In this document: one piece after another, positions 19,179 to 28,900 of the stretch | Layout of the letters: each line of letters begins with the position of its first letter | Position numbering within the stretch: position 1 is the first letter of the stretch | From: Luteimonas colneyensis | GTDB lineage: Bacteria; Pseudomonadota; Gammaproteobacteria; Xanthomonadales; Xanthomonadaceae | Assembly: GCF_014836665.1 (NCBI RefSeq) | Contig: NZ_JACSQJ010000002.1 | Span: 62,001 to 126,000, forward strand | Direction of reading: 5' to 3' | DNA: 64,000 nucleotides | The notes under the pieces: generated by a model | The model's input: only the letters and a program-made list of their open reading frames with translations | Databases searched by the model: none | Told to the model about the DNA's origin: nothing | Program-made: the position numbers and the translations under genes

Positions 19179-19415
19179 ATGTCCCGAGTTTGCCAGGTCA
19201 CCGGCAAGCGCGTGCAGACCGGCAACAACGTCTCGCACGCCAACAACAAGACCCGCCGCCGCTTCCTCCCGAACCTGCACGAGCGCCGGTTCTGGGTCGC
19301 CAGCGAGAACCGCTGGGTGAAGCTGCGCGTTTCCACGGCTGCCATGCGCACCATCGACAAGAACGGCATCGACTCGGTCCTGGCCGAGCTGCGTGCCCGC
19401 GGCGAGAAGATCTGA
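19179..19415 (+). CDS. rpmB: Ribosomal protein bL28
   Basis: A 78-residue large-subunit protein beginning [20 protein letters not shown], followed by [12 protein letters not shown] and [16 protein letters not shown]; the length is normal. A GAGGTG Shine-Dalgarno lies 5-10 nt upstream of the ATG, which shows the start. It is co-transcribed with rpmG 10 nt downstream, the usual pairing in proteobacteria. Confidence 0.97.
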   Translation: MSRVCQVTGKRVQTGNNVSHANNKTRRRFLPNLHERRFWVASENRWVKLRVSTAAMRTIDKNGIDSVLAELRARGEKI

Positions 19416-19425
19416 GGAACCGACC

Positions 19426-19590
19426 ATGCCCAGCAAGCGCGACAAGATCCGACTGATCTCCTCGGCCAACACCGGCCATTTCTACACCACCGACAAGAAC
19501 AAGAAGAACACGCCCGGCAAGATGGAGATCAAGAAGTACGATCCCGTCGTCCGGAAGCACGTGATCTACAAGGAAGGCAAGATCAAGTAA
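19426..19590 (+). CDS. rpmG: Ribosomal protein bL33
   Basis: A 54-residue protein, [20 protein letters not shown], followed by [20 protein letters not shown]. It lacks the paired cysteines of zinc-binding L33, so it is the zinc-independent (C-) form. Shine-Dalgarno GAGGA at 19414-19418 overlaps the rpmB stop. It is the last gene of the operon, closed by a terminator 23 nt later. Confidence 0.97.
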   Translation: MPSKRDKIRLISSANTGHFYTTDKNKKNTPGKMEIKKYDPVVRKHVIYKEGKIK

Positions 19591-19612
19591 GGCCCTGCCT
19601 TCCTCGTTCCGG

Positions 19613-19638
19613 AAAGCCCGCCGCAAGGCGGGCTTTTT
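19613..19638 (+). terminator. Intrinsic terminator of rpmB-rpmG
   Basis: AAAGCCCGCC (19613-19622), GCAA tetraloop, GGCGGGCTTT (19627-19636), with a run of five T at 19634-19638. Confidence 0.92.
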
Positions 19639-19704
19639 CGTGGGCGCGGGCCAGGCATGCCCGGCCGCGAACTGCGGGCTGCGGCTTCGCGGTATCGTGG
19701 GCAT

Positions 19705-19722
19705 GGTCGCAGCTGTCGCTGC
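19705..19722 (+). repeat. Degenerate REP half-element
   Basis: GGTCGCAGCTGTCGCTGC, differing by one base from the site at 9866 and related to the REP arms at 10878 and 18867. It sits in the leader region before the CrbS-like gene. Confidence 0.5.
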
Positions 19723-19792
19723 GCGCATAGGGGCGGAACGGTCCAGGCCGGGGAACCGACGGGTCGTCGCCGAGGGTTCGAGGGGAGGTCGG

Positions 19793-22700
19793 ATGCTGCC
19801 GGGCTGGTTGCTGCTGCTGGTGTCGCTGGGCTACGCCGCGCTGCTGTTCGCGGTGGCCTGGTGGGGCGACCGCCATCCGGTGCACATGCGCGCCGGCGGC
19901 AGCTGGCTGCGGCCGCTGGTCTACAGCCTGTCGCTGGCGGTGTACTGCTCGTCGTGGACCTTCTACGGCGCGGTCGGCTCCGCGGCCCGCAACGGCATCG
20001 GCTACTTCGCGATCTACCTCGGTCCGCTGCTGATGCTGCTGTTCGGCTGGCGCATCCTCGAGCGCCTGGCGCTGGTGGCGCAGTCGCAGAGCACGGTCTC
20101 GATCTCCGACTTCATCGCCGCGCGCTACGGCCGCGACCAGCGCCTGGCGGCCCTGGTCAGCCTGATCGCGCTGATCGCGGCGGTGCCCTACCTCGCGCTG
20201 CAGTACAAGGCGGTGACGCTGAGCCTGCACGTGCTGGGCGGCGAGGACCGCCTGCTGGCCAGCATCGGCGACCCGGCGCTGTACGTGGCGGTGCTGATGG
20301 CGCTGTTCGCCATCCTTTACGGCACCCGCCAGGTCGATGCCACCGAGCACCGCCCGGGCATGATGCTGGCCATCTCGCTGGAGTCGATGGTCAAGCTGGT
20401 GGCGCTGGTGTCGGTGGGCGTGTTCGCCATGTTCTGGTTCAACGGCCGCGACATCGACCTGGGCGAAGCCACCACCCGCCTGATCCGCGATTCGCCGCCG
20501 GTGGGCTTCATCGGCCAGACGCTGCTGGCCTTCGCCGCGATCATCTGCCTTCCGCGGCAGTTCCACGTCGCGGTGGTCGAGTGCATGGACGTCTCGGACA
20601 TCCGCCGGGCACGCTGGATGTTCAGCGGCTACCTGGCGCTGGTGTCGCTGGCGGTGTTGCCGATCACCGCCGCCGGCGTGGCGATGGGCGCCGGCACGCC
20701 CGGCGATTCCGCCGACACCCTGGTGCTGGGCCTGCCGCTGTCCGAAGGCCGCGACCTGCTGGCGCTGTTCGCCTACGTCGGCGGCTTCTCCGCGGCCACC
20801 GGCATGGTCATCGTCTCCAGCGTGGCCCTGGCGACCATGGTCTCCAACGACCTGGTGATGCCGCCACTGCTCAGGCGCGGCTGGGCCCAGCGCAACGACG
20901 GCAACGTCGCCTCGACCGTGCTCTGGATCCGCCGGGTCGCCATCCTGTGCTTCGCGGCCATGGCCTACGGCTACTACCGGGTGAGTGGCAGCGACACCAC
21001 GCTCGCGGCCTTCGGCCTGATGTCGTTCGCGGCGGTGGCGCAGTTCGCGCCGGCGCTGATCGGCGGCCTGTACTGGCGCGGCGCCAGCCGCCAGGGCGTG
21101 GAGGCCGGCCTGCTGCTCGGCTTCGCGATGTGGATCTACACCCTGATGCTGCCCACGCTGACCCAGGCCGGCTGGCTCGACGATGCCTGGATGCTGGACG
21201 GACCCTTCGGCATCGAGTGGCTGCGCCCGCAGGGCCTGTTCGGCCTCTCCGGCTGGGACCCGCTGACCCATGGCACGTTCTGGTCGCTGCTGGTGAACAT
21301 CGGCGCGCTGTTCCTGGTCTCGGCGCGCTGGCGCCCGAGCTTCGAAGAGCGCCTGCGCACCGCGCCCTTCCTCGACCCCTATGCCTCGGCGCAGCTGCTG
21401 CCGGGCAGCGGCGTGCCGCACGGCAGCATGCCGCTGGGCGACCTGATGACGCTGGCCGGACGCATCGTCGGCGAGTCCACCGCGCGCCGCGCCTTCGCCG
21501 ACCACGCCGCCGCCAGCGACCGCGAGTTCAACCCGGCCACCCCGACCGACCGCGCCTGGGCACAGTTCACCGAGCGCCTGCTCGCCGCCGCCATCGGCGC
21601 GCCCTCGGCGCGGCTGGTGATGACCAGTGCGCTGAAGGGCTCGGGCATGGACGTCGCGCACGTCGTGGCCGTGCTCGACGAGGCCGGCCAGGACCTGCGC
21701 TTCGACCGCGCGATTCTCTCGGCCACGCTCGACAACCTCGACCAGGGCGTCAGCGTGGTCGACCGCGACATGCGCCTGGTGTCCTGGAACCGCCGCTACC
21801 AGGAGATGTACGACTACCCGGAGGGCATGCTCTACGTCGGCCGCCCGGTGGCGGACCTGATCCGCTACAACGCGCGTCGCGGCGAACTTGGCGGCGGCCA
21901 CCCCGACATCGACGCCGAGATCGACAAGCGCATCGAGTACATGCGCGCCGGCTCGCCGCACGTGTTCGAGCGCGTGCGCTCCACCGGCCAGGTGGTGGAG
22001 ATGCGCGGCCAGCCGCTGCCCGGCGGTGGCTACGTCACCAGCTACAGCGACGTCACCGACTACAAGCGCGTGGAGCGAGAGCTGCGCGAAGTCAACGAAA
22101 CGCTGGAGCAGCGCGTGGCCACCCGCACGCGCGAGGCCGAGGCGGCGCAGGCCTCGCGCACGCGGTTCCTGGCCGCGGTCAGCCACGATGTGCTGCAGCC
22201 GCTCAACGCCGCGCGCCTGTTCGCCTCGGCGCTGCGCGAAAGCGACTCCGCCGCCGAGCAACGCCACCTGGCCGAGCGCGTGGACACGTCGCTGCGCGCG
22301 GCCGAGGAGCTGCTGGAGGGCCTGCTCGACGTCTCGCGCCTGGACACCGGCGCGCTGGCGCCGCAGCTGTCGGACTTCGACGCCGCCGAACTCCTGGCCG
22401 ACCTCGCCGCGCAGTACGCACCGCTGGCGGCCGCGCGCGGCATCGACCTGCGCGTGCACGCGCGCACCCTCCCGGTGTGCAGCGACCGTCGCCTGCTGCG
22501 TCGCGTGCTGCAGAACTTCCTCGCCAATGCACTGCGCTACACGCGCGAGGGCCGGATCGTGCTGGCCGCGCGCCCGCGCGGCGGCGAGGTCGAACTGCAG
22601 GTCTGGGACACCGGTCCCGGCATCCCCGAGTACCACCTCAAGCAGATCTTCGACGAGTTCTTCCGCATCGACCAGCCCGGCAGCTGGGACGCCCAGGGCC

Positions 22701-23257
22701 TTGGCCTGGGCCTGTCGATCTGCCAGCGCATCTCCAACGTGCTCGGCCACCCGCTCAACGTGCGCTCGCGCACCGGTCGCGGCAGCATGTTCTCGATCCG
22801 CGCGCCGCGCTCCCGCCATGCCGCGCTGCCGCGCGCGCCGCTGCCCGAAGCCGGCGCGGGCATCCCCGACTCGCTCGAGGGCATGCGCGTGCTGTGCGTG
22901 GACAACGACGTCGACATCCTCGCCGGCATGGTGCTGCTGCTGGGGCGCTGGAAGGTCGAGGTGCTGCGCGCCACCACGGTCGACGAGGCGCTGTCGAAGA
23001 TGGCGGAGTCGCCGGACGTGCTGCTGGTCGACTACCACCTGCACGACCGCCTCGACGGGCTCGACACGCTGGACGCACTGCGCGAGCACGGACCGCGCGT
23101 GCCCGGCGCGCTGGTGACCGCCGACGGCAGCGACCAGGTCAAGCGCGAAGCGCGCGCGCGCGGCTACCGGGTGCTGACCAAGCCGATCAAGCCGGCCTCG
23201 CTGCGGGCGTTCCTGGCGGCGCAGCGCAGCGCCCACGCCGCGGGGCACGGCCCCTGA
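19793..23257 (+). CDS. CrbS-like hybrid: solute-symporter domain, PAS, histidine kinase, receiver
   Basis: A 1154-residue inner-membrane sensor. About 500 N-terminal residues form a 12-13 helix sodium/solute symporter fold. A linker of the STAC type follows, then a PAS domain (from ~640), a HisKA helix with His798 in AVSHDVLQPLNAAR, an ATPase domain (N-box near 905, DTGPGIPEYHLKQIF) and a receiver with Asp1080. CrbS proteins with this build control the acetate switch through a LuxR-type regulator, CrbR. A CrbR-like gene and acs lie 10-12 kb away in this window, so I infer the same circuit. Start at 19793 is supported by GGGGAGG; the frame upstream is not coding. Confidence 0.85.
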   Translation: MLPGWLLLLVSLGYAALLFAVAWWGDRHPVHMRAGGSWLRPLVYSLSLAVYCSSWTFYGAVGSAARNGIGYFAIYLGPLLMLLFGWRILERLALVAQSQSTVSISDFIAARYGRDQRLAALVSLIALIAAVPYLALQYKAVTLSLHVLGGEDRLLASIGDPALYVAVLMALFAILYGTRQVDATEHRPGMMLAISLESMVKLVALVSVGVFAMFWFNGRDIDLGEATTRLIRDSPPVGFIGQTLLAFAAIICLPRQFHVAVVECMDVSDIRRARWMFSGYLALVSLAVLPITAAGVAMGAGTPGDSADTLVLGLPLSEGRDLLALFAYVGGFSAATGMVIVSSVALATMVSNDLVMPPLLRRGWAQRNDGNVASTVLWIRRVAILCFAAMAYGYYRVSGSDTTLAAFGLMSFAAVAQFAPALIGGLYWRGASRQGVEAGLLLGFAMWIYTLMLPTLTQAGWLDDAWMLDGPFGIEWLRPQGLFGLSGWDPLTHGTFWSLLVNIGALFLVSARWRPSFEERLRTAPFLDPYASAQLLPGSGVPHGSMPLGDLMTLAGRIVGESTARRAFADHAAASDREFNPATPTDRAWAQFTERLLAAAIGAPSARLVMTSALKGSGMDVAHVVAVLDEAGQDLRFDRAILSATLDNLDQGVSVVDRDMRLVSWNRRYQEMYDYPEGMLYVGRPVADLIRYNARRGELGGGHPDIDAEIDKRIEYMRAGSPHVFERVRSTGQVVEMRGQPLPGGGYVTSYSDVTDYKRVERELREVNETLEQRVATRTREAEAAQASRTRFLAAVSHDVLQPLNAARLFASALRESDSAAEQRHLAERVDTSLRAAEELLEGLLDVSRLDTGALAPQLSDFDAAELLADLAAQYAPLAAARGIDLRVHARTLPVCSDRRLLRRVLQNFLANALRYTREGRIVLAARPRGGEVELQVWDTGPGIPEYHLKQIFDEFFRIDQPGSWDAQGLGLGLSICQRISNVLGHPLNVRSRTGRGSMFSIRAPRSRHAALPRAPLPEAGAGIPDSLEGMRVLCVDNDVDILAGMVLLLGRWKVEVLRATTVDEALSKMAESPDVLLVDYHLHDRLDGLDTLDALREHGPRVPGALVTADGSDQVKREARARGYRVLTKPIKPASLRAFLAAQRSAHAAGHGP

Positions 23258-23388
23258 CCCGGGCCTCCGGTCACATCCGCGGCGGTCGATGCGTCCGGGG
23301 ACTGAACGGATGACAAACGGGGCTGGCATGATGTCCGCCCCCGGGGGACCGGCCGCAGCGCATCGCCGCAGCGGACACAGGAGGCGGG

Positions 23389-24018
23389 ATGGACGCGTTT
23401 CTCAACACATCGCTCGGCTTCCCGACGCTCGTCTACAGCGTCCTGCTGGGCGGCTGCATGGCCTACTGGCTGCTGGCCGCCACCGGCCTGGTGGAGATCG
23501 ATGGACTCGACCTGCCCGAGTTGGGCCTCGACGCCGAGCCCGGCGGCATCGCCGGCATCTTCGGCCGCCTGGGACTGACCGGCGTGCCGACGATGCTGGT
23601 GGTGACGCTGGTCGTGTTCTTCGCCTGGGTGCCCACCTATTTCGTGCAGCTCCTCCTGCTCGATCGCTTTCCCGGCCCGCTGCGCTGGCTGCTCGGCGGG
23701 GGCGTGGCGCTGCTCGTGCTGCCGCCGGCGATCCTGGCCACGGCCGCCGCGCTGCGACCGGTGCGGCGCTGGCTGCTGCGCCTGCGCCCGCCGCCCACCA
23801 CGTCCCTGCTCGGCCGGGTGGCCGTGGTCCGCACGCCGGACGTGGACGCCACGCACGGCATGGCCGACCTCGACGACGGCGGCGCCGGCCTGGTGCTGCA
23901 GGTCCGCGGCGAGGCCGCGGCCGGCATGAAGCGCGGCGACCGCGTGGTGCTGATCGCCCACGCCGTCGACGACAACACCTGGAACGTCGTGCCCGAGCGC
24001 GACTACGCACACCTCTGA
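23389..24018 (+). CDS. YqiJ-like inner-membrane protein with OB-fold tail
   Basis: A 209-residue protein with three hydrophobic segments (SVLLGGCMAYWLLAATGLV; PTMLVVTLVVFFAWVPTYFV; GGGVALLVLPPAILATAAAL). A cytosolic C-terminal domain of about 70 residues follows (LLGRVAVVRT...GDRVVLIAH), which fits the NfeD-like OB fold. YqiJ proteins are encoded next to YqiK-type flotillins, as here (34 nt gap), and NfeD-type partners assist flotillins in membrane microdomains. AGGAGG supports the ATG. First gene of the five-gene module ending at telA. Confidence 0.82.
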   Translation: MDAFLNTSLGFPTLVYSVLLGGCMAYWLLAATGLVEIDGLDLPELGLDAEPGGIAGIFGRLGLTGVPTMLVVTLVVFFAWVPTYFVQLLLLDRFPGPLRWLLGGGVALLVLPPAILATAAALRPVRRWLLRLRPPPTTSLLGRVAVVRTPDVDATHGMADLDDGGAGLVLQVRGEAAAGMKRGDRVVLIAHAVDDNTWNVVPERDYAHL

Positions 24019-24052
24019 TCCGAACGCACAAGACCCGACTGGAGACCCACCG

Positions 24053-25927
24053 ATGGAATTCGCCCTGTTCGCCCCCTTCCTGATCGGCATTGGCATCGTG
24101 CTGGTGGTGCTGGTCGGCATCGCCGGCCTGTTCAAGGCCTTCTACAAGAAGGTCGACCAGGGCACGGCGCTGATCGTCAACGACCTCAGCGCGACGCCCA
24201 AGGTGCGCTTCACCGGCGCGCTGATCATCCCGGTGCTGTACCGCGCCGAGCTGATGCAGATCAGCCTGATCACCCTGCAGATCGACCGACGCGGCAAGGA
24301 GGGCCTGATCTGCCGCGACAACATGCGCGCCGACATCACCGTGGCCTTCTACCTGCGCGTCAACGAGACCCAGGCCGACGTGCTGCGCGTGGCCAAGGCG
24401 CTGGGCGCCGACCGCGCATCGGACAAGCATGCCGTGGACGAGCTGTTCAACGCCAAGTTCTCCGAGGCGCTGAAGACGGTGGGCAAGAAGTTCGAGTTCA
24501 CCGACCTGTTCGAGAAGCGCCAGGAATTCCGCGACGAGATCATCAAGGTCATCGGCAACGACCTCAACGGCTATGTCCTGGAGGACGTCGCAATCGACTA
24601 CCTCGAGCAGACGCCCAAGCACGTGCTCGACCCGAGCAACATCCTCGACGCCGAGGGCATCCGCAAGATCACGGAGCTGACCGCCTCGCAGAACGTGATC
24701 ACCAACGAGCTGTCGCAGAACGAGCACCTGGCGATCACCAAGAAGAACGTCGAGACCCGCGAGGCGACGCTTGCGCTGGAGCGCCAGCAGGCCGAGGCCG
24801 AGGCGCGCCAGAAGCGCGAGATCGAGACCATCCAGGCGCGCGAGCAGGCCGAGACCGCGAGGGTGCAGGAAGAGCAGCGCCAGCTGGCCGAGAACGCGCG
24901 CATCGAGGCCCAGCAGCTGATCGACATCCGCGACCAGAACCGCCTGCGCGAGGTGGAAGTGGCCGAGCAGAACCGCCAGCGCGCGGTCGCGATCGAGGCC
25001 GAGCGGGTGGCGCGCGCGAAGCAGCTGGAGCAGGTCACCACCGACCGCGAGGTGCAGCTGCAGGGCGTGGAGCGCGACAAGGTGGTCGAGCAGGGCCGGA
25101 TGGACGTGGCCAACATCACCCGCGAGCGCATCGCCATCGACAAGACCGTGGCCCAGGAGGAGGAGCGCATCAAGGAGGTGCGCGAGATCTCCGAGGCCGA
25201 CCGCCTGAAGCAGATCGCGATCCTCGACGCCGAGGCGCGCGCCCAGCAGGCGCTGCTGGAGCAGGTGAAGGAGGCCGAGGCGCGCGAGACCGCGGCGAAG
25301 CACCGTTCGGTGGAAATCACCACGCTGGCCCAGGCGGAGCTGGAGGCCGCGCACAAGCAGGCCGAAGCGAAGAAGACCCTGGCCGAGGGCGTGCGCGCCG
25401 AGCAGGCCGCACCCGGCCTCGCCGAGGCCCAGGTCAAGGAAGCCGGCGCGGTCGCGATCGAGAAGGTGGGCGTGGCCGAGGCGCGCGTGGTCGACGTCAT
25501 GGCCGATGCCAACCTCAAACAGGGCAAGGCCGAGGCCACGATCCTGGCCGAGAAGCTGTTCGCCGAGGCCGAGGGCCTGACCAAGAAGTTCCAGGCCATC
25601 GACGCCCTGACCGACAACGCGCGCAGCCACGAGGAGTACCGCATGGCGCTCGACACCAGCCTCAAGCAGGCGCTGGCCTCGATCGAGGCGGGCAAGGAAG
25701 TGTCGAAGGAGAACGCGGAGGTGGTCGCCACGGCGCTGCGCAACGCCGACATCGACATGGTCGGCGGCGACGGCGGCATGTTCGACAGCCTGGTCAGGGC
25801 GATCTCGCTGGGCAAGTCGATCGAGGGCCTGACCGACAAGAGCCCGGTGGTGCAGGAGCTGCTGCAGAAGTACCTGGGCGTCGCCGGCGGCCGCGCGCTG
25901 CCGGGCCAGGCTGCCAGCACGGACTGA
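24053..25927 (+). CDS. YqiK-type flotillin
   Basis: A 624-residue protein with an N-terminal membrane helix (FLIGIGIVLVVLVGIAGLF) and an SPFH/PHB domain (~40-200; FTGALIIPVLYRAELMQISL). A long charged coiled coil with Glu/Ala/Arg heptads follows (~230-510), and then a C-terminal oligomerisation part. Flotillins assemble cage-like scaffolds in the membrane and affect fluidity and stress responses. It sits between the YqiJ-like gene and the giant ATPase gene (61 nt), all on one strand, suggesting that the ATPase works at the flotillin-marked membrane. That functional link is inference. Confidence 0.9.
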   Translation: MEFALFAPFLIGIGIVLVVLVGIAGLFKAFYKKVDQGTALIVNDLSATPKVRFTGALIIPVLYRAELMQISLITLQIDRRGKEGLICRDNMRADITVAFYLRVNETQADVLRVAKALGADRASDKHAVDELFNAKFSEALKTVGKKFEFTDLFEKRQEFRDEIIKVIGNDLNGYVLEDVAIDYLEQTPKHVLDPSNILDAEGIRKITELTASQNVITNELSQNEHLAITKKNVETREATLALERQQAEAEARQKREIETIQAREQAETARVQEEQRQLAENARIEAQQLIDIRDQNRLREVEVAEQNRQRAVAIEAERVARAKQLEQVTTDREVQLQGVERDKVVEQGRMDVANITRERIAIDKTVAQEEERIKEVREISEADRLKQIAILDAEARAQQALLEQVKEAEARETAAKHRSVEITTLAQAELEAAHKQAEAKKTLAEGVRAEQAAPGLAEAQVKEAGAVAIEKVGVAEARVVDVMADANLKQGKAEATILAEKLFAEAEGLTKKFQAIDALTDNARSHEEYRMALDTSLKQALASIEAGKEVSKENAEVVATALRNADIDMVGGDGGMFDSLVRAISLGKSIEGLTDKSPVVQELLQKYLGVAGGRALPGQAASTD

Positions 25928-25988
25928 TGCCGCACGCCCGCGCGGCGATCCGCGCGGGCACCTTCGAAGCACGGGAACAACGCAGCCG

Positions 25989-28900
25989 ATGACCGAACCC
26001 AACACCAGCAGCGAGTCCGCGCAGGCCAGCGTCGACGCCGGCGCTTCCGCCGCCGTCGACCAGGCCGTGGCCCAGGGCGGCGCCTACGAGGTCCTGCGCC
26101 GCCGCCTCGGCGAACAGGGCGCGCGGCTGCGCGGCATCGTCGACGGGCTCAACGCCCGCCGCCTGGAGGAGTTCGGCGACAGCCGGATGGAGGTCGCCGG
26201 GCGCTTCCGCATCCGCACGGAGAACAACTGCGTCGGCCGCGACATCGTCCAGGTCGGCGGCGACCTGCTGCTGTTCGGCTACAACGTCTACATCGGCCTG
26301 AAGACGCAGACCCGCATCGAGGACGTGTTCGGCCTCTATCGCCTGGTCGAGGGCCCCGACGGCTACGACGTCACCCCGGTGGACTTCAAGGGCACGTTCC
26401 TGGCCGACCCCGGCTTCGTGCGCGACTTCACCGAGCTCTACGCCTACTACAAGCACGCCCGCCTGCTGCAGCTGATCGTGCGCGACGGCAGGCTGCTGGC
26501 GGCGTTCCAGATCGGCGAGCGCAGCAGCGACGTGCGCGTGTTCCGCTGGGCGATCGCCAGCGACGGCGCGATCAGCTGGATCGATACCCGCGGCGAGCGC
26601 GACATCGCCCTGCCGCCGGCCTTCGACTTCGAGTGGACCCGCGCCACCCGCGACCTCGAGGAGACCGGCCGCCACCCGCACCTCAACATCCTCGACACCG
26701 TCTTCGTCGAGACTACCGGCGGCGACCTCACGGTCAAGGTCGAGAACAACACCGACACCGGCCAAGGCGTGTACAGCGAGCCGGTGGAGGACGCGACCCA
26801 GTCGCTGGACGACGCCACCATCGACTTCGCCCGCGTCGGCCCGCTGCTGCTGCTGAAGGTGCTGCCCTACCGCGAGACCGCGTGGCGCGGCCTGGTCTAC
26901 AACACGATCACCGGCACCGTGACCCGCATCGACGCCATCGTGCAGGCCTGCGTGCAGCTGCCGGAGGACCACGGCATCGTGTTCCCCGGCGGCTACTACC
27001 TGCAGAACGGCGAGCACAAGGCCTTCGACGCGCAGATGGACGGCATGCAGTTCAAGCGCAGCCTGCGCTCGCCCAACGGCGAGGACGTCATGTACGTCTT
27101 CTACGACCGCGAGGCCGGGCGCTCGGCGCTGTTCGTCTACAACTCGATCCGGCGCGCGCTGCAGAACCCGGTGTTCGGCCACGGCTACGCGCTGCTGGCC
27201 GACGGCCGCATGGTGCTGTTCCACGCCGAGGGCGACGCGCCCACGCGCATCCACCCGATGCAGGTCTGGCGCACGCCCTTCACCAGCGAGGAATACGCCG
27301 CGCAGCGCCCGCCGGGCACCAGCTTCATGGGCCGGATCGGCAACGCCGCGCTGGTGCGCGGCATCTCCGACCTGCTGGAGCTGGCGCGGACCATCGACGA
27401 CCCGGCGGCCTCGCTGCAGCGCTACCAGCGGCTGGTCGAGGACGCCCGGCGCATGTTCGACGCCCATCACTGGATCGACGACGCCCATTGCGACGGCGCG
27501 GCCGAACTGCTGCGCGCGATCAGCGCCACCGGCGAGTCGGTGCTCGACGAGTACGAGAAGGTCGAGGACATCCGCCGCCAGTCCGACGCGGCCATGGCCC
27601 GGGCCAGCGCGGCGCATCGCGCCCTGCTCGGACGGCTCAGGCCGGAGAACTGGAGCGGCATCGGCGAGTACGTCGAGGCGCTGCAGGAGATCTCGCGCCA
27701 GCGCGGCCAGCTGCTGACCATCCGCGAGCTGCGCTACATCGACACCGCCGCCATCGACGCCATGGGCGCGGAGCTGCAGGAGGCGCACGACGCCATCGGC
27801 AGCGCCACCGGCGGGTTCCTCGGCGGCGACCGGGCGCTGCAGGCCTTCCACGAGCGCCTGAAGCAGCTCGACGCGGACGCGCATGCGGCGGAGACCGCGC
27901 GCGCGCTCGACGCCGCGCTCGAAGGCCTGCACGCGATGTCGGCCGAGCTCGACATGCTGTCCGAGCTGATGGCCAGCCTGAAGGTCGACGACGCCACCCG
28001 GCGCACCGCCGTGGTCGAGGCGATCTCGGCGATCTACGCCCGCCTCAACCAGGCCCGCGCGCGCGCCGGGCAGAAGCGCCGCAGCCTGGGCTCGGCCGAG
28101 GCCGTGGCCCAGTTCGGCGCCCAGTTCACGCTGTTCGGCCAGTCGATCGCCAGCGCGCTGGGACTGGCCACCGATCCCGAGCGCGCCGACGAACAGCTGT
28201 CGCGGCTGATGGTGCAGCTGGAGGAGCTGGAGAGCCAGTTCGGCGAGCACGAGCAGTTCCTCGGCGACATCCTCGCCAAGCGCGAGGAGCTGCTCGATAC
28301 CTTCGAGGCGCACAAGCAGGCCCTGCTCGACGATCGCCAGCGCCGCGCGCAGGCGGTGTTCGACGCCGCCGCGCGCATCCTCGACGGCCTGCCGCGGCGC
28401 ACCGAGCGCTTCACCGGCGCCGACGAGCTCAACGCCTTCTTCGCCGGCGATCCGCTGGTCCTCAAGCTGCGCGAGCTGGCCGGGCGCCTGCGCGAGCTGC
28501 GCGACAGCGTCAAGGCCGACGACGTCGAGGCGCGCCTGAAGGGCGTGCGCGACCAGGCGGTGCGCAGCCTGCGCGACCGCAGCGACCTGTTCGAGGACGG
28601 CGGCAGCGTGATCCGCCTCGGGCCGCGCCACCGCTTCAGCGTCAACACCCAGCCGCTGGACCTGACCATCCTGCCGCGCGGCGACGCGCTGGCGATCCAC
28701 CTCACCGGCACCGACTACTACGAGACCCTGCACGATCCCGAGCTCGAGGCCCTGCGCGACTGGTGGCAGGTGACGCTGGAGTCCGAGTCCGCGGCGCTGT
28801 CGCGCGGCGAGTACCTGGCCGGCCTGGTGCTCGACGCCGCGCGCCACGGCCGCGACGGGCTGGACATGGATACGCTCGAACACGCGGCCGCCGACCCGCA

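Noticed and set aside
19583-23329. A 1248-codon open frame antisense to the CrbS-like gene
   Set aside because: Same GC effect; the plus strand encodes a fully recognisable hybrid kinase with a good ribosome binding site.
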